From contig NZ_CP029210.1 of NCBI RefSeq assembly GCF_003100395.1, positions 1,116,001 through 1,180,000 on the forward strand: 64,000 bases of DNA, written 5' to 3'. This document shows, in pieces, positions 61,743-64,000 of this stretch; position 1 is the first letter of the stretch; each line of letters starts with the position of its first letter. The notes under the pieces were generated by a model. The model searched no databases and was not told where the DNA came from. It worked only from the letters and a program-made list of their open reading frames with translations. Source of the DNA: Aquabacterium olei. Its GTDB lineage: Bacteria > Pseudomonadota > Gammaproteobacteria > Burkholderiales > Burkholderiaceae_C. Both the position numbers and the translations under genes were made by a program.

Positions 61743-62393
61743 ATGATCACCCTCGCATTGTCCAAGGGCCGCATCTTCGAAGAGACCCTGCCGCTGCTGG
61801 CCGCCGCCGGCATCCAGGTGACCGAAGACCCGGAAAAGTCCCGCAAGCTCATCCTGCCCACCACCCGTGACGACGTGCGCGTGGTGCTGGTGCGTGCCAC
61901 CGACGTGCCCACCTACGTGGCCCACGGCGGCGCCGACCTGGGCGTGGCCGGCAAGGACGTGCTGATCGAGCACGCCGCCGGCGAAGCCGACACCGGCCTG
62001 TACCAGCCGCTGGACCTGAACATCGCCAAGTGCCGCATGAGCGTGGCCGTGCGCGCCGACTTCGACTACGAAGCCGCCGTGCGCCAGGGCTCGCGCATCC
62101 GCGTCGCCACCAAGTACACGACCATCGCGCGCGAGCACTTTGCCAACAAGGGCGTGCACGTCGACCTCATCAAGCTGTACGGCTCGATGGAGCTGGCGCC
62201 GCTGACCGGGCTGGCCGACGCCATCGTCGACCTGGTCTCCACCGGCAGCACGCTCAAGGCCAACAAGCTGGTCGAGGTCGAGCAGATCATGAACATCAGC
62301 TCGCGGCTGGTGGTCAACCAGGCCTCGCTCAAGCTCAAGCGCGAGCCGCTGCGCGCCATGATCCAGGCCTTCGAATCGGCCATTCCGCGCTGA
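61743..62393 (+). CDS. hisG: ATP phosphoribosyltransferase, short form
   Basis: HisG starts histidine synthesis by joining ATP and PRPP. At 216 residues it is the short form, which lacks the C-terminal regulatory domain and needs the HisZ partner (not in the window). [23 protein letters not shown] is the typical start, and [35 protein letters not shown] is the PRPP-site region. It begins a his operon with hisD and hisC. Confidence 0.96.
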   Translation: MITLALSKGRIFEETLPLLAAAGIQVTEDPEKSRKLILPTTRDDVRVVLVRATDVPTYVAHGGADLGVAGKDVLIEHAAGEADTGLYQPLDLNIAKCRMSVAVRADFDYEAAVRQGSRIRVATKYTTIAREHFANKGVHVDLIKLYGSMELAPLTGLADAIVDLVSTGSTLKANKLVEVEQIMNISSRLVVNQASLKLKREPLRAMIQAFESAIPR

Positions 62394-62491
62394 TGTGGGG
62401 CAGGGGCATTCGGTTCCCGCTAACGCGTTGATCGAGACAAGCCATCGCCAGCCCCAACCCCAGCCGGTTGTTTTCTGAGATCCTCGAGACC

Positions 62492-63814
62492 ATGACAGTC
62501 CAGATCCGCCACCTCGCCACCACCCAGTCCGACTTTGAAGCCACCTTCAAGCAGGTGCTGCACTGGTCGGCCGAGACCGACACGGCCATCGAAGATCGCG
62601 TGGCCGCCATCCTGGCCGACGTGCGCCTGCGCGGCGACGAGGCGGTGCTCGAGTACACCGCCCGCTTCGACGGGCTGAGCGTGCCCGGCATGGCGGCGCT
62701 CGAACTGGGCCAGTCCGAACTGAAAGCCGCCTTCGACAGCCTGCCCGCCGAGCAGCGCACCGCGCTCGAATCGGCCGCGCGGCGCGTGCGCAGCTACCAC
62801 GAGCGCCAGAAGCAGGCCTGCGGCCTGAGCTGGGCCTACCGCGACGAAGACGGCACGCTGCTGGGCCAGAAGGTCACGCCGCTGGACCGCGTCGGCATCT
62901 ACGTGCCCGGCGGCAAGGCCGCCTACCCGTCGTCCGTGCTGATGAATGCGATCCCGGCCCACGTGGCGGGCGTCGAAGAGATCATCATGGTCGTGCCCAC
63001 GCCGCGCGGCGAGAAGAACCCGCTGGTGCTGGCCGCCGCCTACGTGGCGGGTGTCAGCCGTGCCTTCACCATCGGGGGCGCCCAGGCCGTGGCCGCGCTG
63101 GCCTACGGCACGCGCACCGTGCCCAAGGTCGACAAGATCACCGGCCCGGGCAACGCCTACGTGGCCAGTGCCAAGCGCCGCGTGTTCGGCGAGGTCGGCA
63201 TCGACATGATTGCCGGCCCCAGCGAGATCCTCGTGCTGGCCGACGGCACCACGCCGCCCGACTGGGTGGCCATGGACCTGTTCAGCCAGGCCGAGCACGA
63301 CGAGCTGGCGCAAAGCATCCTGCTGTGCCCCGATGCGGCCTACATCACCCGGGTGCAGGAGGCCATCGACCGCCTGCTGCCCACCATGCCGCGCGCCGAG
63401 ATCATCCGCGCCTCGCTGGAAGGGCGTGGCGCGCTGATCCACACCCGCAGCATGGACGAGGCCTGCGCCATCAGCAACCGCATTGCGCCCGAGCACCTGG
63501 AAGTGAGCAGCAGCGAGCCCAACAAATGGGAGCCGCTGCTCAAGCATGCCGGCGCCATCTTCCTGGGCGCCTACACCAGCGAATCGCTGGGCGACTACTG
63601 TGCCGGCCCCAACCACGTGCTGCCCACCTCGGGCACGGCCCGCTTCTCCTCGCCGCTGGGTGTCTACGACTTCCAGAAGCGCTCCAGCCTGATCGAGGTG
63701 AGCGAAGCCGGCGCCCAGGCCCTGGGCAAGACGGCGGCGGTGCTGGCGTATGGCGAAGGCCTGCAGGCCCACGCCCGCGCCGCCGAACTGCGCCTGAAGG
63801 ACGGCGGTCAGTGA
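62492..63814 (+). CDS. hisD: Histidinol dehydrogenase
   Basis: HisD oxidises histidinol to histidine, the last step of the pathway, with Zn and NAD+. The 440-residue protein has [51 protein letters not shown] (Zn ligands Gln and His) and [10 protein letters not shown] (catalytic Glu-His). ATG 62492 is used, although a TTG eight codons earlier is in frame. Its stop overlaps the hisC start by one base (TGATG). Confidence 0.95.
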   Translation: MTVQIRHLATTQSDFEATFKQVLHWSAETDTAIEDRVAAILADVRLRGDEAVLEYTARFDGLSVPGMAALELGQSELKAAFDSLPAEQRTALESAARRVRSYHERQKQACGLSWAYRDEDGTLLGQKVTPLDRVGIYVPGGKAAYPSSVLMNAIPAHVAGVEEIIMVVPTPRGEKNPLVLAAAYVAGVSRAFTIGGAQAVAALAYGTRTVPKVDKITGPGNAYVASAKRRVFGEVGIDMIAGPSEILVLADGTTPPDWVAMDLFSQAEHDELAQSILLCPDAAYITRVQEAIDRLLPTMPRAEIIRASLEGRGALIHTRSMDEACAISNRIAPEHLEVSSSEPNKWEPLLKHAGAIFLGAYTSESLGDYCAGPNHVLPTSGTARFSSPLGVYDFQKRSSLIEVSEAGAQALGKTAAVLAYGEGLQAHARAAELRLKDGGQ

Positions 63815-64000
63815 TGGCCCTCGCTTCGCAGACTCCGGTGCAGGCCGACGCCCTCCAGGCCGTTTTTCGCGACGACGTGCGCGCCATGCACGCCTACCAC
63901 GTGCAGGATGCGGCCGGCTACATCAAGCTCGACGCGATGGAAAACCCGTTCGCCCTGCCGCCCGCGCTGCAGGACGAGTTGGGCCGTCGCCTGAGCCCGC
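63814..64000 (+). CDS. hisC: Histidinol-phosphate aminotransferase, N-terminal fragment
   Basis: About 62 codons lie before the right edge. The visible part ([38 protein letters not shown]) matches the N-terminus of HisC, with the family LDAMENP motif. It is a PLP aminotransferase in histidine synthesis. The coupled position after hisD supports the assignment. Confidence 0.88.
   Translation, partial: MALASQTPVQADALQAVFRDDVRAMHAYHVQDAAGYIKLDAMENPFALPPALQDELGRRLSP

Overview
The window reads as a high-GC chromosome of a betaproteobacterium of the order Burkholderiales. The conserved gene orders (rpsT<>murJ, radA-alr<>lplT, nadD-rsfS-rlmH-maf-rng, ABC pair-bolA-murA-hisG-hisD-hisC) are typical of that order. 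A PHA-associated protein, two PEP-CTERM proteins and a cyanophycin locus suggest the Aquabacterium/Leptothrix/Ideonella/Rubrivivax neighbourhood. The genus is inference. No phage, IS element, CRISPR array or integrated element was recognised, and no gap without a gene exceeds 300 bases.

Layout. 1-22 kb is mostly core: 5' end of rpsT, murJ, radA, thioesterase, alr, lplT, a His-rich secreted protein, a HerA-like ATPase, yebC, purD, hemF, nadD, rsfS (with a long histone-like tail), rlmH, a GT39-type membrane glycosyltransferase, maf, an NAD(P)-binding protein, rng, tolB-pal-cpoB and tcdA. Two tRNA-Lys genes (anticodons UUU and CUU) and a clear terminator follow at 22.0-22.4 kb. 22.4-27.3 kb holds a DUF2845 protein, a small Pro-rich protein, and a periplasmic binding protein overlapping a large hybrid histidine kinase, laid out like LuxP/LuxQ.

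27.3-35.9 kb is a leftward series: lipoprotein, MarC protein, EamA exporter, DcaP-like porin, amino-acid ABC transporter (ATPase, permease, binding protein), arginase and ornithine cyclodeaminase, with a divergent Lrp/AsnC regulator. It reads as uptake of a basic amino acid and the route arginine to ornithine to proline. 36-39.2 kb carries a hemerythrin protein, a PlcR-like protein and two tandem secreted paralogues of no recognised family. 39.3-47.1 kb is a cyanophycin locus: DUF1854 protein and zinc-ribbon ABC exporter on one strand, and a CphA-like protein with a degenerate Mur-domain P-loop followed by full CphA on the other. Cyanophycin is an Arg/Asp polymer, so the arginine genes a few kb away may be related in function.

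47.1-57.4 kb is accessory: modB-modC without modA, a TetR regulator, a ferric-reductase-like membrane protein, a cyclic-nucleotide-binding/FliG-C fusion, modD, a Tat-exported phospholipase C flanked by two PEP-CTERM proteins, and an M20 amidohydrolase. 57.5-64 kb returns to core: PHA-system protein, acyl-CoA-binding protein, ABC-2 exporter pair, bolA, murA, hisG, hisD and the 5' end of hisC.

Best candidates for something new: the cNMP/FliG-C fusion, the RsfS histone-like tail, the tandem secreted paralogues with shared acidic motif, hairpins and repeats, the CphA'/CphA + DUF1854/ABC exporter locus, and the LuxPQ-like pair with a pseudo-receiver. All functional calls are from reading sequence motifs; no database search was run.
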